Assembly: GCF_023897065.1 (NCBI RefSeq)
Contig: NZ_JAMHIV010000005.1
Span: forward strand, 186,001 to 250,000
Direction: 5' to 3'
DNA from: Crossiella sp. SN42
GTDB lineage: Bacteria > Actinomycetota > Actinomycetes > Mycobacteriales > Pseudonocardiaceae
Length of the DNA: 64,000 nucleotides
Under the pieces are notes generated by a model that was not told the origin of the DNA, did no database searches, and was given only the letters and a program-made list of their open reading frames with translations. Positions 21,101-32,800 of the stretch are shown one piece after another; position 1 is the first letter of the stretch, and each line of letters starts with the position of its first letter. Made by a program: the position numbers and the translations under genes.

Positions 21101-24100
21101 CACCGTCTGCAGCGCCGCGTCCAGCAACGCCGGGTGCAACCCGAACCCGGTGACCGAAACCCGTTCCGGCAACGCGACTTCGGCGAACACCTCGCCGTCG
21201 ACGTGCCAGGCCCGGCTGAGCCCACGGAAAGCGGGCCCGTACTCGTACCCGGACGCGGCGGCCTCGTCGTAGAAGGCGGTGAGGTCGATCTCCACCGCGC
21301 CGCTCGGCGGCCACACCGAGCCCAGCCTCTCGGCCGGTTCGGGCGCGCCGGGGGCCAGCACACCGGTGGCGTGCCGGGTCCAGGCGGCGTCGGCCCCGGG
21401 CCGGGCGTGCACGGCCAGCGAACGGCGACCGTCCTCGTCCGGCGCGTCCACCTTGACCTGGACCTCCACCTCACCGTCCAGCACCAGCGGCGCGCCCAGG
21501 ATCAGCTCCTCGACCCGCGCGCAGTCCACCTCGTCACCCGCCCGCACGGCGAGTTCGACAAAGGCGGTCGCCGGCAAGATCGCGGTGCCGTTGACCTGGT
21601 GATCGGCCAGCCAGGGCTGGGTGTTCCCGGACAACCGCCCGGTCAGCACCACCCCGGACCCGTCGCCCAGCGGCACCGCCGCGCCCAGCACCGGGTGGTG
21701 GGTCGCGGTGAGGCCAAAGGCGGAGGCGTCGCCGGAGATGCGCGCCGCGGGCCAGAAACGCTGGTGCTGGAACGGATAGGTGGGCAGGTCGACAACCCGC
21801 GCACCAGACCCGGCGAACCAGCCCGACCAGTCCACCTGACCACCGCGAACCCACCACGCGCCAACGGATTCGAGGAAGCGACGCGCGCCACCCTCGTTGC
21901 GGCGCAACGACCCGGTCACCACACCCTCGACGCCGGCACCGTCCAAAGTGGCCTCAACCTCGGCCACCAGCACCGGATGCGGACTGACCTCGATGATCCG
22001 GTTATGACCGGCCTGGATCAAAGCCTGCATCGAGGAGTGGAAGTGCACCTGCTGCCGCAGATTCCGGTACCAGTAGCCACTGTCCAGCTCTGCGGTGTCC
22101 AGCCAGTCCCCCGTCACCGTCGAGAAGAACGGAATCTCGCCCGACCGAGGCTGGACCGAGGCCAGCACCTGCGCGAGCCCGTCCTCCAACTCTTCGACGA
22201 ACTGCGAGTGCGAGGCGTAGTCCACCGCGATCCGCTTGACCCGCAACTCCTCGGCCTCGGCCGCGGCCACAAACTCCGCCAGCGCCCGCTCCGCACCCGA
22301 CACCACCACGGCCGCCGGCCCATTCACCGCCGCGATCCCAATGCCTTCAGTCAATCGCGGCAGCACTTCCTCAACCGGCAACGCGATCGAAGCCATACCA
22401 CCGCGCCCGGACAACACCCGCGCGATCAACTGCGACCGCCGGGCAACCACCAACGCCCCATCCGCCAACGACAACCCCCCGGCCACCACAGCCGCGGCGA
22501 CCTCCCCCTGTGAGTGGCCGACCACTCCTTCCGGCACAACACCCAGCGACTGCCAGAGCGCGGCCAGCGCGACATTGACCGCCCAGGTCACCGGCTGCAC
22601 AACATCGACCCGGGCCAACAGCTCCCCATCCGCCAAAGCATGAGTGATAGACCACTCAATGTGCGGCGAGAGGGCCTCAGCACACTCGGCGAAGCGGGCG
22701 GCGAAGACCGGGGACTCGTCCAGCAGTTGACGGGCCATGCCGACCCATTGGGAGCCCTGGCCGGGGAAGACGAAGAGCGAGCGGCCGCCGGCGAGGACGG
22801 GGGTGGGTTCGAGCGGGGCGTGGAGGAGGGAAGGCAGCTCGTCGGGGGTGCCCACGAGGACGGACCGGACGGGGAGAGCGGCGCGGGCGGTGGCCAGGGT
22901 GAACCCCGCGTCGACCGCGCTGGCGGCGAGGGCCGAGGGCCGGGCGGCAGGCACACTGGTCGGCTGGTCCGAGGACCTGGCGGCAGGCGCGCTGATCGGA
23001 TGGTCCGCGTGCTCGGTGATGAGGACACCGCCGGTGTGCTCATCGTTCCCGCTGGCGAGCGCACCGACCGAACTGTCCGCGTTTCCGGCAGCGAGCGTAC
23101 TCGCCGATCGATCGGGGCTCGTGGCGACGAGAGCTCCGACCGCACCATCCGCGGTCCCGGCAGCGAGCACACTCGCCGAGCCATCAGGACTCCCGGCGAC
23201 CAAAGCCTCAACCGCACCATCGGCGTTCTCACCGGCAGACGCGCTAGCCAGACGGCCCCCGGTCCCGGCGATCACGTCCGCCAGCCGAACGGCCTGGGCG
23301 CGCACCGCCTCCGCCGACTTCGCCGACAACACCAGCGGCACCACCGCCGGCACCCGCACCGGCTCCGCGACCTCCACCGGAGGCGCCTGCTCAATGATCA
23401 CATGCGCGTTCGTCCCACTGGCCCCGAACGACGAAACCCCAGCCCGCCGCGGCCGATCAACCTCCGGCCACGGCACCGTCTCGGTGAGCAGTTCCACCGC
23501 TCCCGCCGACCAGTCCACATGCGACGAAGGCTCAGTCACGTGCAGCGTCTTGGGCGCGGCGCCGTGTTCCAGCGCCTGCACCATCTTGATCACACCGGCG
23601 ACACCGGCCGCGGCCTGCGTGTGGCCGATGTTCGACTTGATCGAGCCCAGCAGCAACGGCTGTGCGCGGGACTGCCCGTAGACGTCCACCAGCGCCTGGG
23701 CCTCGATCGGGTCACCCAAGGTTGTGCCCGTGCCGTGGCCCTCGACCACATCGACGTCCACAGTGGATAGACCCGCATCAGCGAGCGCGGCGCGGATGAC
23801 CCGTTGCTGGGACGGGCCATTCGGGGCGGTGAGGCCGTTTGACGCGCCGTCCTGGTTGACCGCGGTGCCCCGGACGATCGCCCGGACCCGGTGGCCCAGG
23901 CGGCGAGCGTCCGACAGGCGTTCCAGCACAAGCACTCCCACGCCCTCGCCCCAGCCGGTGCCGTCGGCGGAGTCGGAGAATGCCTTGCAGCGGCCGTCGG
24001 TGGCGAGGCCGGCCTGGCGGGAGAACTCCACGAACAGGCTTGGCGTGGACAGCACCGTGACGCCGCCGACCAGGGCCAGCCTGCACTCGCCGGAGCGCAG

Positions 24101-27100
24101 CGAGCGGGTGCCCAGGTGCAGGGCCACCAGCGAGGAGGAGCAGGCCGTGTCAACCGTGACGGCGGGGCCTTCCAGGCCCAGGGCGTAGGCGACCCGGCCG
24201 GAGGCGACGCTGGGAGCGCTGCCGGTGGACTGGAAGCCCTCGAACTCGCCGCCGCCGAGCAGGGTGGCGTAGTCGCTGTACATGACGCCGGCGAAGATCC
24301 CGGTGTCGCTGCCCTTCAGCGTGCCGGGGTCGATGCCCGCGTGTTCCAAGGCCTCCCAGGAACTTTCCAGCAGCAGGCGGTGCTGGGCGTCGGTGGCCAT
24401 GGCCTCGCGCGGGGACATGCCGAAGAAGGCGGCGTCAAAATTGCCTGCGTCGTAAAGGAAACTGCCGACCCGGGTGTGGGAAGTGCCGAGGCGGCCGGGG
24501 GTTGGGTCGAACAGGCGGGCCAGGTCCCAGCCTCGGTCGGTCGGGAAGTCGGCGACGGTTTCGGTGCCCTCGGCGACCAGGTTCCACAGGTCGTCGGGGC
24601 CTGCCACGCCGCCGGGGAAGCGGCAGGCCATGCCGACGATGACGATGGGGTCGTCGTCCAGGTCCGCGGCTTGTGGGCGCGGGGTGGTGGTCGTCGTCTC
24701 GCGGGGGGTCAGTTCCAGCACGGTGGCCAGGCGGCCCGCGATGGCTTCCGGAGTCGGGTAGTCGAAGGCCAGGGTGGAGCTGAGGGTGGCGCCGGTGGCG
24801 GCGGTGAGCTTGCGGCGCAGCTCCACCGCCATCAGCGAGTCGAGCCCTCGGGACACCAGGGGCTCGTCCACCGGCAGGCCGGCCAGGTCGGTGATGCCGA
24901 GCACCGCGGCCGCCTCGCGCACCACGATGGTGGTCAGCTCGGCGAGCTGGCGGTCCCTGGGCAGTGCCAGCAACCGGTCGCGCAGGGACTCGGGTTCGCC
25001 GGTGTTGCGGGCGGCGGCCTGGCGCGGGGTCAGGCGGACCAGGGTGCGCAGGACCGCGGCGAGGTGGCCGCCCTGCTCGGCCTCCTGCCGCGGTCCGCGC
25101 AGATCGAGGCGAACCGGCACCAGCGCCGGTTCGTCCAGCCGCAGCGCGGTGTCCAGCAACCGCAGGCCTTCGGCGACGGGGAAAGCGACAATGCCCTGCC
25201 TGCGCATGCGGGACAGCTCCGCCGTGCCCAGGTGGCTGGTCATGCCGTCGGAATCGGGCTGCCACAGTCCCCAGGCGAGGCTGGTCGCGGGCAGTCCGGC
25301 CTGGCGGCGCTGCATGGCGAGCTCGTCGAGCACGGAGTTGGCTGCGGCATAAGTGCTCTGGCCCGCGGTGCCGAGGACGCCGGCGGCCGAGGAGAACAGC
25401 ACAAACGCGGTGAGATCGCGGTCGCGGGTCAGCTCGTCCAGGTGCAGGGCGGCGGCCTTGGGCGCGAAGACATTGGCCAGGCGGTCGGCGTCCTGGTCCA
25501 GCAGCAGGCCGTCGTCAAGCACCCCGGCCAGGTGCACCACCGCGGTGAGGTCGGGAATCCCGGCGAGCAGGTCGGCCAGTGCGGCGCGGTCGGTGATGTC
25601 GCAGGCCACGATCCGGGTGTCCACGCCCAGCTTCTCGCGGAGCTCCGGCGCGCCGGGGGCGTCCGCACCACGGCGGGAAGTGAGCACGACCTTGCGCGCA
25701 TTGTGCTGGCGCACCAGGTGTTCGGCCACCGCGGCGCCGAGCTGGCCGGTGCCGCCGGTGACCAGCACGGTGCCGTCGAGGGTGAGCTCGCCGGTGGCGT
25801 CCTCGGTGACCTTGGCCAGGCGGGGTGCGAACACGCCGTCGGCGTTGACCACCAGTTCGGGTTCGTCCAGCGCCAGCGCGGCCTCCGGCACCGGGCCGTC
25901 GACGCCGATCCAGCGCAGCACGCGGTCCGGGTGCTCGGTGCGGGCGGTGCGCAGCAGGCCGCGCACGGCCGCGCCGGTCAGGCCGCTGCCCAGCCAGACC
26001 AGTTCGGCCTCGGGCTGTTCGGTGATGATCCGCTGGACCTTGGTCAGCGCCTCGGCGGTGGCCTGGGTGACCGGGAGGTCCTGGGCGGTGGCGTCCACCA
26101 CGACCCGGTTCGCCGAAGTCGTTGCGCTGGAGGGCAGGGTGACGCGCTGAAGCTCCACGCGGTAGAGGTCCTGGGCGCGGCCGGTGGCCTGGAACTGCTC
26201 GGGTTTGGCCGTGCGCAGGTCGAGCCGCTGCACCCTGGCCACTGGAGCCCCGGTGCCGTCGGCCAGCCACACGGTCAGCCGCCGCCCGCCGGAGGCCGCC
26301 TCGGCCTCTACCCGGACCCGCAGTTCGCTGGCCCCGGTGGCGTACAGCTCGACCCCGGACCACTCGAAGGGCATCTGCACGTGGTCGGCGTCCTGGCCGC
26401 CGTCCGCGCAGGCCCGCATCACGTTCAGCGCGCCGTCCAGCAGCGCGGGGTGCAGCGCGTAGGGTGTGCCGTCCACGTCCTCGGGCAGCCGGACCGTGCC
26501 GTAGCCGACGCCGTCGCGCCGCCACAGCGCGGTGGTGGTCATGAAGCCGGGACCGTAGTCCACACCCTGGTCGGCGAACCGGTCGTAAAGTCCAGTCAGG
26601 TCAACGGGTTCCGCGCCCGGCACCGGCCACTCGCGCAGGTCGGCGAACCCGTCGGCACCGGTGTCCGGCTGCGGGACCTCGCCGAGCTCGCCGGTGGCGT
26701 GCAGGGTCCAGTCCCCTTCGCCGCCAACGGGTTTGCTGTGGATGGCCACCAGCGGACGCCCGTCCACCGGCGGGGTGAGCGAGACCTGGACGCGCACCGC
26801 CGAGTGCTCCGGCAGCACCAGCGGGGAGATCATCACCAGCCCGGCGACCTGGCTGAGCCCGAGTCGCTGGGCGGCTGCGATGGCCAGCTCCATCAACCCG
26901 GTCCCGGCCATCACGATGTGCCCGTGCACCACGTGGTCGGCCAGCCACGGGTGGTCGGCGACGGAGAGCCTGCCCGCGAGCACGTGGCCCGCGCCGCCCG
27001 CGAGCGCCGGTTCCACCATCAGCCAGGGGTGGTCGACCTCGGTGAGCTCCAGCGCGCCACCGGCCGCGGTGGCCTTCGGCGTGACCCAGAACCTGCTGCG

Positions 27101-29830
27101 CTGGAACGGATACGTCGGCAGGTCGATCACCCGCGGCCGGTGTCCGGCGAACACCGCGGCCCAGTCGACCTCCACGCCGTGCGCGTGCGCCTCGGCGAGC
27201 CCGGTGAGCACGGCCTCGGCCTCTGGCCGGTCCCGGCGCTGCGCGGCGATCACCGCGACCCGTTGGCGGGCCTCGGCCACGCAGTCGCCGACCATGGCCG
27301 CACCGGAACCGTCCGGGCCGAGTTCCAGGAAGCGGGTGACCCCGGCCTCCAGCAGGGTGGTGACGCCCTGGGCGAAGCGCACGGTGGAGCGGACGTGGCT
27401 GACCCAGTAGCCGGGGTCGAGCACCTCGGCGCTGATCAGGCCGCCGGTCACGTTGGACACCAGGCCGATCTCCGGTTCGCGCGCGGTGGCCCTGGCGGCG
27501 ACCGCGGCGAACTCGGGCAGCATCGGCTCCATCAGCGGCGAGTGGTAGGCGTGGTCCATGGCCAGCCGCTTGACCTCGCGGCCCTCGGCGAGAAGCTGTT
27601 CGGTGGCCTGCTCGATGGCCTCGACGGTGCCGGAGAGGATCACCGAGTTCGGCCCGTTGACCAGTCCGGCCACCAGCTCGTGCTCGCGGTTCTCCAGCAG
27701 CGGCAACAGGTCCTGCTCGGCGGCGCGGACCGCGAGCATCGCGCCGCCCGGCGGCAGCGACTGCATCAGCTGGCCACGCGCGGCCACCAGCGCACAGGCG
27801 TCCTCAAGCGACCAGACCCCGGCGACGTGTGCCGCGGCGAGCTCGCCGGTGGAGTAGCCGAGCACGTAGTGCGGGGTGACGCCCCAGGACTCGACCAGCC
27901 GGTAGAGCGCGACCTGGAAGGCGAACAGCGAGGGCTGGGTGAAGCCGATCTGGTTGAGCAGCGCGGCTTCCGGGGTGTCCGCGGGCGCGAAGGTGATCTC
28001 GCGCAACGGGCGGGGCAGCAGCGGGTCCAGGTGTGCGCAGACCGCGTCGTATGCCTGGGCGAAAGCGGGGAATGTGCGGTACAGCTCGGCGCCCATGGCC
28101 GCACGCTGAGCGCCCTGGCCGGGGAAGACGAAGGCGGTCTTGCCGGGCAGCACCGCGCCGGTGACCACGCCGGGGGTGGGTTCGCCGGTGGCGATGGCGC
28201 GGAGTCCGGCGAGCAGCTGTTCGGTGTCGGCGCTGATCACGGCGGCGCGGCGCTGGTGGCGGGCGCGGGTGGTGGCCAGGGACCAGGCGAGGTCGACGGG
28301 CCGGGCGGTGGCGGCGGTTTCGGCGAGGTTGGTGGCCTGGGCGCGGAGGGCGGCCTCGGTGTGGCCGGAGAGCACCACGGGCACGAGCGGCGCGCCTTCG
28401 GGCACGGCGGCGAGCGCGGCGCGTGCGGGCTCGTCCGTGGCGGATGCGGGTTCCGGTGCCGGTGCCTGTTCCAGGATCATGTGCGCGTTGGTCCCGCTGA
28501 TCCCGAACGCCGAGATGCCGGCCCGGCAAGGCCGATCCCCCGCCGCCAGCTCCCGGTGCTCGGTGACCAGGCTGATCCCGCCGGTCGACCAGTCCACCCG
28601 GCTGCTCGCCGTCTCCGCGTGCAGCGTCCGCGGGGCTTCACCCCGCCGCAGGCTCTCCACGACCTTGATGAACCCGGCGACCCCGGCCGCGGCCTGGGTG
28701 TGCCCGATGTTGGACTTCACCCCGCCCAGCAACGCCGGTTCGCCGCCCGCGTGCGCCTTGCCGTAGGTGGCCAGCAGCGCATGCGCTTCAATCGGGTCAC
28801 CGAGGCGGGTGCCGGTGCCATGCGCCTCCAGCAGGTCCACCTCGCCGGCGTCCACCCCGGCGTCGGCCAGCGCGGCGCGGATGACCCGCTGCTGCGAGCT
28901 GCCGTTGGGCGCGCTCAATCCGTTGGACGCGCCGTCGGAGTTGACCGCCGAGCCGCGGATGACCGCCAGGACCTGGCGGCCCTGGGCCAGTGCTTCGGAC
29001 AGTGGTTGCAGCAGCACCAGGCCGCTGCCCTCGGCGAAGCCGGTGCCGTCGGCGTCCTCGCTGAACGCGCGGCAGCGACCATCCGGCGACAGCCCGCCCT
29101 GGCGGGAGAACTCGATCAGCAGCTGCGGCCCGGCCATCACCGTCGCGCCACCGGCCAGCGCCAGTGAGCACTCGCCTGCGCGCAGCGCGCGGACCGCGTT
29201 GTGCAGCGCCACCAACGAGGACGAGCACGCGGTGTCCAGGGTGACCGAGGGGCCTTCCAGGCCGAGCACGTAGGAGATCCGGCCCGCGAGCACGCTGGCC
29301 GCGCCGCCGGTGAGCGCGTGGCCCTCGGAGTCGCCGCCCGCGGTGGTGAGTCCGGCGTAGTCCTGGCCGTTGGTGCCGATGTAGACGCCCACGTCCTTGC
29401 CGCGCAAGGACTCCGGCACGATGCGGGCGCGTTCCAGTGCCTCCCAGGCGTTCTCCAGCAGCAGCCGCTGCTGCGGGTCCATGGCCAGCGCCTCGCGTGG
29501 GGCGATGCCGAAGAAGGCCGGGTCGAACTCGGCCGCGTCGCTGAGGAACCCGCCTGCTCGCGCGTACAGCGTGCCGGGGTGGTCCCGGTCGGGGTGGTAG
29601 AGGCCGTCCAGGTCCCAGCCGCGGTCGCCGGGCAGCGGGCCGATCGCCTCCTCGCCTGCCGCCAGCAGCCGCCAGAAGTCCTCCGGGGAGTTGATGCCGC
29701 CGGGGAAGCGGCAGCTCATCGCGAGCACCGCGATCGGTTCGCTCGACCGGGCGCGCTCCTCGCGCAGCGCGTTCAGCTCGCTGGTGGCCCGCTTGAGGTA
29801 CTCGCGCAGCTTCTGTTCGGTCGCCGTCAC
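18113..29830 (-). CDS. Type I polyketide synthase PKS C, two extension modules (the second fully reducing)
   Basis: The protein has 3905 residues: docking helix, KS-AT-DH-KR-ACP, KS-AT-DH-ER-KR-ACP, C-terminal docking domain. The GTG start at 29830 overlaps the PKS D stop codon (GTGA) and has a strong GGAGG site 5 nt upstream; the docking helix ([19 protein letters not shown]) begins right there. The N-terminal helix should receive the chain from PKS D, whose tail ends in an ELFDLID motif. PKS C itself ends in a very similar EELFDLID tail, to pass the chain to PKS B. Its stop lies 32 bp before the preferred PKS B start. The tight coupling and order D-C-B-A suggest colinear use. It has the only complete DH-ER-KR set in the window. 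Confidence 0.95.
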   Translation of the reverse strand: MTATEQKLREYLKRATSELNALREERARSSEPIAVLAMSCRFPGGINSPEDFWRLLAAGEEAIGPLPGDRGWDLDGLYHPDRDHPGTLYARAGGFLSDAAEFDPAFFGIAPREALAMDPQQRLLLENAWEALERARIVPESLRGKDVGVYIGTNGQDYAGLTTAGGDSEGHALTGGAASVLAGRISYVLGLEGPSVTLDTACSSSLVALHNAVRALRAGECSLALAGGATVMAGPQLLIEFSRQGGLSPDGRCRAFSEDADGTGFAEGSGLVLLQPLSEALAQGRQVLAVIRGSAVNSDGASNGLSAPNGSSQQRVIRAALADAGVDAGEVDLLEAHGTGTRLGDPIEAHALLATYGKAHAGGEPALLGGVKSNIGHTQAAAGVAGFIKVVESLRRGEAPRTLHAETASSRVDWSTGGISLVTEHRELAAGDRPCRAGISAFGISGTNAHMILEQAPAPEPASATDEPARAALAAVPEGAPLVPVVLSGHTEAALRAQATNLAETAATARPVDLAWSLATTRARHQRRAAVISADTEQLLAGLRAIATGEPTPGVVTGAVLPGKTAFVFPGQGAQRAAMGAELYRTFPAFAQAYDAVCAHLDPLLPRPLREITFAPADTPEAALLNQIGFTQPSLFAFQVALYRLVESWGVTPHYVLGYSTGELAAAHVAGVWSLEDACALVAARGQLMQSLPPGGAMLAVRAAEQDLLPLLENREHELVAGLVNGPNSVILSGTVEAIEQATEQLLAEGREVKRLAMDHAYHSPLMEPMLPEFAAVAARATAREPEIGLVSNVTGGLISAEVLDPGYWVSHVRSTVRFAQGVTTLLEAGVTRFLELGPDGSGAAMVGDCVAEARQRVAVIAAQRRDRPEAEAVLTGLAEAHAHGVEVDWAAVFAGHRPRVIDLPTYPFQRSRFWVTPKATAAGGALELTEVDHPWLMVEPALAGGAGHVLAGRLSVADHPWLADHVVHGHIVMAGTGLMELAIAAAQRLGLSQVAGLVMISPLVLPEHSAVRVQVSLTPPVDGRPLVAIHSKPVGGEGDWTLHATGELGEVPQPDTGADGFADLREWPVPGAEPVDLTGLYDRFADQGVDYGPGFMTTTALWRRDGVGYGTVRLPEDVDGTPYALHPALLDGALNVMRACADGGQDADHVQMPFEWSGVELYATGASELRVRVEAEAASGGRRLTVWLADGTGAPVARVQRLDLRTAKPEQFQATGRAQDLYRVELQRVTLPSSATTSANRVVVDATAQDLPVTQATAEALTKVQRIITEQPEAELVWLGSGLTGAAVRGLLRTARTEHPDRVLRWIGVDGPVPEAALALDEPELVVNADGVFAPRLAKVTEDATGELTLDGTVLVTGGTGQLGAAVAEHLVRQHNARKVVLTSRRGADAPGAPELREKLGVDTRIVACDITDRAALADLLAGIPDLTAVVHLAGVLDDGLLLDQDADRLANVFAPKAAALHLDELTRDRDLTAFVLFSSAAGVLGTAGQSTYAAANSVLDELAMQRRQAGLPATSLAWGLWQPDSDGMTSHLGTAELSRMRRQGIVAFPVAEGLRLLDTALRLDEPALVPVRLDLRGPRQEAEQGGHLAAVLRTLVRLTPRQAAARNTGEPESLRDRLLALPRDRQLAELTTIVVREAAAVLGITDLAGLPVDEPLVSRGLDSLMAVELRRKLTAATGATLSSTLAFDYPTPEAIAGRLATVLELTPRETTTTTPRPQAADLDDDPIVIVGMACRFPGGVAGPDDLWNLVAEGTETVADFPTDRGWDLARLFDPTPGRLGTSHTRVGSFLYDAGNFDAAFFGMSPREAMATDAQHRLLLESSWEALEHAGIDPGTLKGSDTGIFAGVMYSDYATLLGGGEFEGFQSTGSAPSVASGRVAYALGLEGPAVTVDTACSSSLVALHLGTRSLRSGECRLALVGGVTVLSTPSLFVEFSRQAGLATDGRCKAFSDSADGTGWGEGVGVLVLERLSDARRLGHRVRAIVRGTAVNQDGASNGLTAPNGPSQQRVIRAALADAGLSTVDVDVVEGHGTGTTLGDPIEAQALVDVYGQSRAQPLLLGSIKSNIGHTQAAAGVAGVIKMVQALEHGAAPKTLHVTEPSSHVDWSAGAVELLTETVPWPEVDRPRRAGVSSFGASGTNAHVIIEQAPPVEVAEPVRVPAVVPLVLSAKSAEAVRAQAVRLADVIAGTGGRLASASAGENADGAVEALVAGSPDGSASVLAAGTADGAVGALVATSPDRSASTLAAGNADSSVGALASGNDEHTGGVLITEHADHPISAPAARSSDQPTSVPAARPSALAASAVDAGFTLATARAALPVRSVLVGTPDELPSLLHAPLEPTPVLAGGRSLFVFPGQGSQWVGMARQLLDESPVFAARFAECAEALSPHIEWSITHALADGELLARVDVVQPVTWAVNVALAALWQSLGVVPEGVVGHSQGEVAAAVVAGGLSLADGALVVARRSQLIARVLSGRGGMASIALPVEEVLPRLTEGIGIAAVNGPAAVVVSGAERALAEFVAAAEAEELRVKRIAVDYASHSQFVEELEDGLAQVLASVQPRSGEIPFFSTVTGDWLDTAELDSGYWYRNLRQQVHFHSSMQALIQAGHNRIIEVSPHPVLVAEVEATLDGAGVEGVVTGSLRRNEGGARRFLESVGAWWVRGGQVDWSGWFAGSGARVVDLPTYPFQHQRFWPAARISGDASAFGLTATHHPVLGAAVPLGDGSGVVLTGRLSGNTQPWLADHQVNGTAILPATAFVELAVRAGDEVDCARVEELILGAPLVLDGEVEVQVKVDAPDEDGRRSLAVHARPGADAAWTRHATGVLAPGAPEPAERLGSVWPPSGAVEIDLTAFYDEAAASGYEYGPAFRGLSRAWHVDGEVFAEVALPERVSVTGFGLHPALLDAALQTVLLSQQEVAAGALPFAWEQAELHATGASALRARLRHLGADGEDTLVALTVADATGAVVFTTRSLRLRAAAGGIARTEPVSLYTVDWTPVSGTGADPADLITVTDLAEIPDSPATVVLPLATAPGDPVTAAHETSEQVLALVQRWLSGSASRLVLVTTGARTGRDLAAATAWGLVRTALTENPGRFGLLDVDRAEDVSLALPHIAAGDEPQLAVIDGQVCVPRLAADQSRLLAPVHRRDWRMDAVEPGSVDGLGFVPTTAAAQTLAAGQVRLGVTAAGMNFRDVLGTLGYGKVLDQLEVSAGLMGAEAVGVVLETGPGVEDLAPGDRVLGVVDGGFAPVVVVDHRHLVRIPAGWHDIEAASVPAAFLTAYYGLVDIAALKPGEKVLIHAGTGGVGMAAIQLARHLGAEVYATASEPKWAVLRELGVPEDHIASSRSLDFATKFPKVDVVLNSLANEFVDASLDLLNPGGRFAEMGVNDVRTADQLVKWPGVVYHAFHVDEAGPERTKGMLTELVELFERQVLTPLPTRSYDLRRAVEAFRFMSQAKHTGKLVLTIPRTWDTGKAVLITGGTGGLGRELARHLAGQGFGWLVLASRSGGNADGATELAAELAGSGCRAEIVACDTSDRDAVHGLVADLTARGGLTAVVHAAGVLDDATVDSLTPAQLHRVLRPKIDAAWHLHEATRELDLAGFVVFSSATGVLGTAGQANYAAANAWLDALCQRRRTEGLAGVSLAWGAWAQATGMTGHLSQVDHDRLRRKGIVPFSVAQGLAMFDAAAATDRPLTLPLVLDRNALAADPDLSPVLRELGRKDRRTAVAATQTADGLLGRLATMAPEARRELLSSVLREHVAAVLGFAGAEAVAPERTFKDLGFDSLTAVELRNKLGAALGRRLPATLVFDYPTITALAGHLLAEFDFGDPAPTGTPLELLGQLESLLADPAAAREDRSALLRRLEDLAAGLRRADQHEGGPTDDDINSVSVEELFDLIDENFTAPQE
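21601..22784 (-). repeat. Intragenic duplicate block, copy 2 (module C2 AT to DH start); pair of 14867-16050
   Basis: This is the counterpart of the module B1 block at a constant +6734 offset. The 56 bp identical run is at 22422-22477. The copy ends at an intact DH active-site motif, so C2 is the better-preserved member. The unusual codon set seen in B1 (Leu TTG and related) occurs here too, which shows the codon bias belongs to the block rather than to one gene. Confidence 0.85.
23045..23224 (-). repeat. 24-residue tandem repeat in the KS-AT linker of PKS C module 2
   Basis: Two full 24-residue units and a 12-residue partial third are encoded. Each unit begins ADGAVxALVAxSPD (the third [11 protein letters not shown]), followed in the full units by [10 protein letters not shown]-like residues. 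The period is 72 bp. The sequence is unrelated to the 11-residue array of module B1, although both stand at the same place, between KS and the duplicated methylmalonyl AT block. A longer low-complexity insertion continues on the AT side. Confidence 0.8.
24665..29830 (-). other. PKS C module 1: KS-AT(atypical)-DH-KR-ACP
   Basis: KS (~29-454) has [11 protein letters not shown] (~564-878) is unusual: the nucleophile motif reads GYSTGE instead of GHSxGE, and the specificity motif reads HAYH instead of HAFH; the active-site Ser is kept. Overall it resembles malonyl ATs. DH (~957-1204) has HxxxG with the catalytic His, but Ala where Pro is usual. It has YGP and the catalytic Asp in [10 protein letters not shown], so it is plausibly active. 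KR (~1354-1534) has [11 protein letters not shown] and YAAAN. ACP (~1621-1694) has GLDSL. Expected outcome is an alkene from a malonate-like extender. Confidence 0.82.
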
Positions 29831-32800
29831 GTATTCCTCCGGCTCATGGTGATGCTGTCGATGAGGTCGAACAGTTCGTCGTCGGAGACGTCCGCCATCG
29901 GCTCGGCGGCCGGGGCTTCTTCCGGCGCGGACTCGTCCAGGTCGAGCTGGTCCAGCAGGTGTTCGGCCACCGCGGCTGGGGTCGGCTGCTCGAAGACGAG
30001 CGTGACCGGCAGGCGCACCCCGGTTTCAGCGCCGAGCCGTTTGCTCAGGTCGGCGCCGGTGACGCTGTCGATGCCGAGGTCGCGGAAGGTCCTGGTCTCC
30101 TCCGGCCGGTCGCCGCGCCGGTAGCCGAGCACGGCGGCGGTGTGCCGCAGCACCACGTCGAGCACCAGCTCCGCGCGGCGGCGGGCGGGCAACGAGGCCA
30201 GCCGGTCAGCCAGGTCTGGCTCGGTCGCGTTTTCCGTTGCGCCACTGGACTTGCGAGCATCCGGCAGGTCAGCCAGCAGCGGGCTCGGGCGCAGCGCGGT
30301 GAGGGTCGGGGCGAACCGCTCCCACTTGATGTCGGCCACCACCTGGCTGGCCCGGCCCCCGTCGATGGCTTCCTGCAAGGCTTTCAGCGCGAGCTCGGGG
30401 GCCATCAGGTTGATGCCGTGGCGTTCCAGGGTCGGGCGGACCGCGGTGGTGGCCAGGCCGTCGCCGTCCCAGGCGCCGAAGGAGACCGCGGTGGCGGGCA
30501 GGCCCTGGGCGCGGCGGAGCTCGGCCAGGGCGTCCAGTGCGGCGTTGGCCGGGGCGTAGTTGCCCTGGCCGGGGATGCCGACGGTGGCGCCGAGCGTGGA
30601 GAAGAGCACAAACGCGGACAGGTTCTGCTCGGCGGTCAGCTCGTGCAGGTGCCAGGCGCTGACCACCTTGGCGCGCTGGGCTTCCGCGACCTGCGCCAGG
30701 CTCAGCGCGCGCAGCGGGGAGTCGGCCAGCACGGCGGCGGTGTGCACCACCGCGTCCAGCTCGCCGACCCGCGCCAGCAACTCGCGCACCTGGTCGCGGT
30801 CGCTGACATCGCAGGCCTCGATCCGCACGTCCGCGCCCAGCGCGGCCAGCTCGGCGTGCAGTTCCGCGGCACCCGGCGCGGCCGGGCCGCGGCGGCTGAC
30901 CAGCACCAGTTCGCGGGCGCCGCGTTCGGCCAGCCAGCGGGCCACGTGCGCGCCGAGCGCGCCGGTGCCGCCGGTGACCAGCACGGTGCCCTTGGGCCGC
31001 CACTCCCCCGCCTCCGCGCGGTGTGCCGCCGGTCGGACCAGTCGGCAGGCCAGGGTGCCGAAGGGCCGCAGCGCCAGCTGGTCCTCGCCGTCGGTGCGGG
31101 TGAGCGCGGCGGCCAGCTGCCGCCAGCTGCCCTCGCGCGGCTCGGCGGGCAGGTCGATCAGGCCGCCCCAGCGGTCGTGGTGCTCGTGCCCGGCCACCCG
31201 GCCCAGGCCCCACACCATGCGCTGGTCCGGCCGGACCTCGCGGTCGCCGGGGTCGGTGATCATCGCGCCGCTGGTCACGCACCACAGCGGCGCGCCGATT
31301 CGGGCATCGCCGAGTGCTTGCAGGGCAAGGAGAGTGGCCGCGTACCCGGCTGGCACACCGGGGTGGTCCACCCGCTCGCCAGGGATCAGCGCGAGCAGGG
31401 AGAGCACGCCGGTGACGTCGGCGGGAACCGCGGCGGCGCAGGCAGTGGCCAGTTCGTCGCGACCGGGGTGGTGCTCGCACTCCACCGCGACCAGCCGCAG
31501 GCCCTGCCGAGTCAGGCCGGACACCGCGTCGGTCCAGGGACCTTCACCCTTGGGCACCAACACCAGCCAGCTGCCGGTGGCCGTGCGCGCCGGGTCGGCC
31601 ACCGCGCGCCAGGCGGTGGCGTAGCGCCAGTCCTCGATCAGCCTGGCCGCGTTCTCCCTGCGGTGCCAGCCGGCCAGCGCGGACACCAGCTCGGGCAAGG
31701 TCGCGCTCTCGGAGACCGCGAGCAGGCGTTGCAGGGACTCGACATCGGCCTGGTGCACCAGGCGCCAGAACGCCTCGGACTCCGGCTTCGCGGTCGTGGT
31801 CGCGGGCGAGGTGGTCTCCAGCCAGTAGCGCTGGTGCTGGAAGCGGTAGGTGGGCAGGTCGACCAGGCGGGCGCCGGGGTAGTCCCAGCGCACCGGCAGG
31901 CCGTGCGCGTGCGCCTGGCCCAGCGAGGTCAGGAACCGTTGCGGGCCACCGTCATCGCGGCGCAGGCTGCCGAAGGCGAGCACGTCCGGACCGGCGTCCT
32001 GGATGCCCGCGGTGAGCACCGGGTGCGGGCTCACCTCGATGAAGGTGCGGTGCCCCGCCTCGATCAGCGCGGCCACGGTGGCCTCGAACTCCACCGGGGA
32101 GCGCAGGTTGTCGTACCAGTAGGCGGCGTCAAGGCCGAGGGTGTCCAGCGGTCCGGCGGTCACCGTCGACCAGAAGGCGGCCTCGGCGGTGCGCGGACGG
32201 ACCGGGGCCAGCGCGGTAAGCAGCTCGCCGCGGATGGCTTCCACGTGGTCGGAGTGCGAGGCGTAGTCCACCGGCAGGTGCCGGGCGCGCACGCCGTCGG
32301 CCTGCACCTTGGCCACGAACTCGTGCAGGGCCTGGGGATCGCCGGAGATCACGGTGGCGGCCGGGCCGTTGGCCGCGGCCAGCGACAGCCTGCCGTCCCA
32401 TTCGGTCAGCCGGGCCAGCGCCTCGGCCCTGGGCAGCGTGGTGGAGACCATGCCGCCGTGCCCGGCCAGCGCCTGCGCGATCTCCTGCGAGCGCAGGGCG
32501 ACGATCCGGGCACCGTCCTCAAGGGACAGTGCGCCGACCGCGCAGGCGGCGGCGATCTCGCCCTGGGAGTGCCCGACCACCGCGGCCGGGCGGATGCCGT
32601 GCGCGGACCACAGCGCGGCCAGCGAGACCATCACCGCCCACAGCGCGGGCTGCACCACATCGACCCGGCGCAGCGCCTCCTCATCACCCAGCGCCTCGGT
32701 CAGCGACCAGTCCACGTACGGCGTCAGGGCTCGCTCACACTGCGCCAGCGCCTCGGCGAAAACCGGTGTGCTGTCGGCGAGTTCCAGTGCCATGCCCACC

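Larger units (their letters stand above)
18113..24664 (-). other. PKS C module 2: KS-AT(methylmalonyl)-DH-ER-KR-ACP and C-terminal docking
   Basis: KS (~1727-2147) has DTACSSSL. The linker has a repeat insertion. AT (~2347-2657) has GHSQGE and YASH (methylmalonyl). DH (~2714-2977) has a full HxxxGxxxxP motif ([10 protein letters not shown]), YGP and [12 protein letters not shown] (~3167-3457) has the NFRDVL segment and the NADPH loop [13 protein letters not shown] (~3467-3654) has [11 protein letters not shown] and YAAAN. ACP (~3744-3821) has GFDSL. All catalytic residues are present, so complete reduction to a methyl-branched methylene is expected. Confidence 0.9.
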
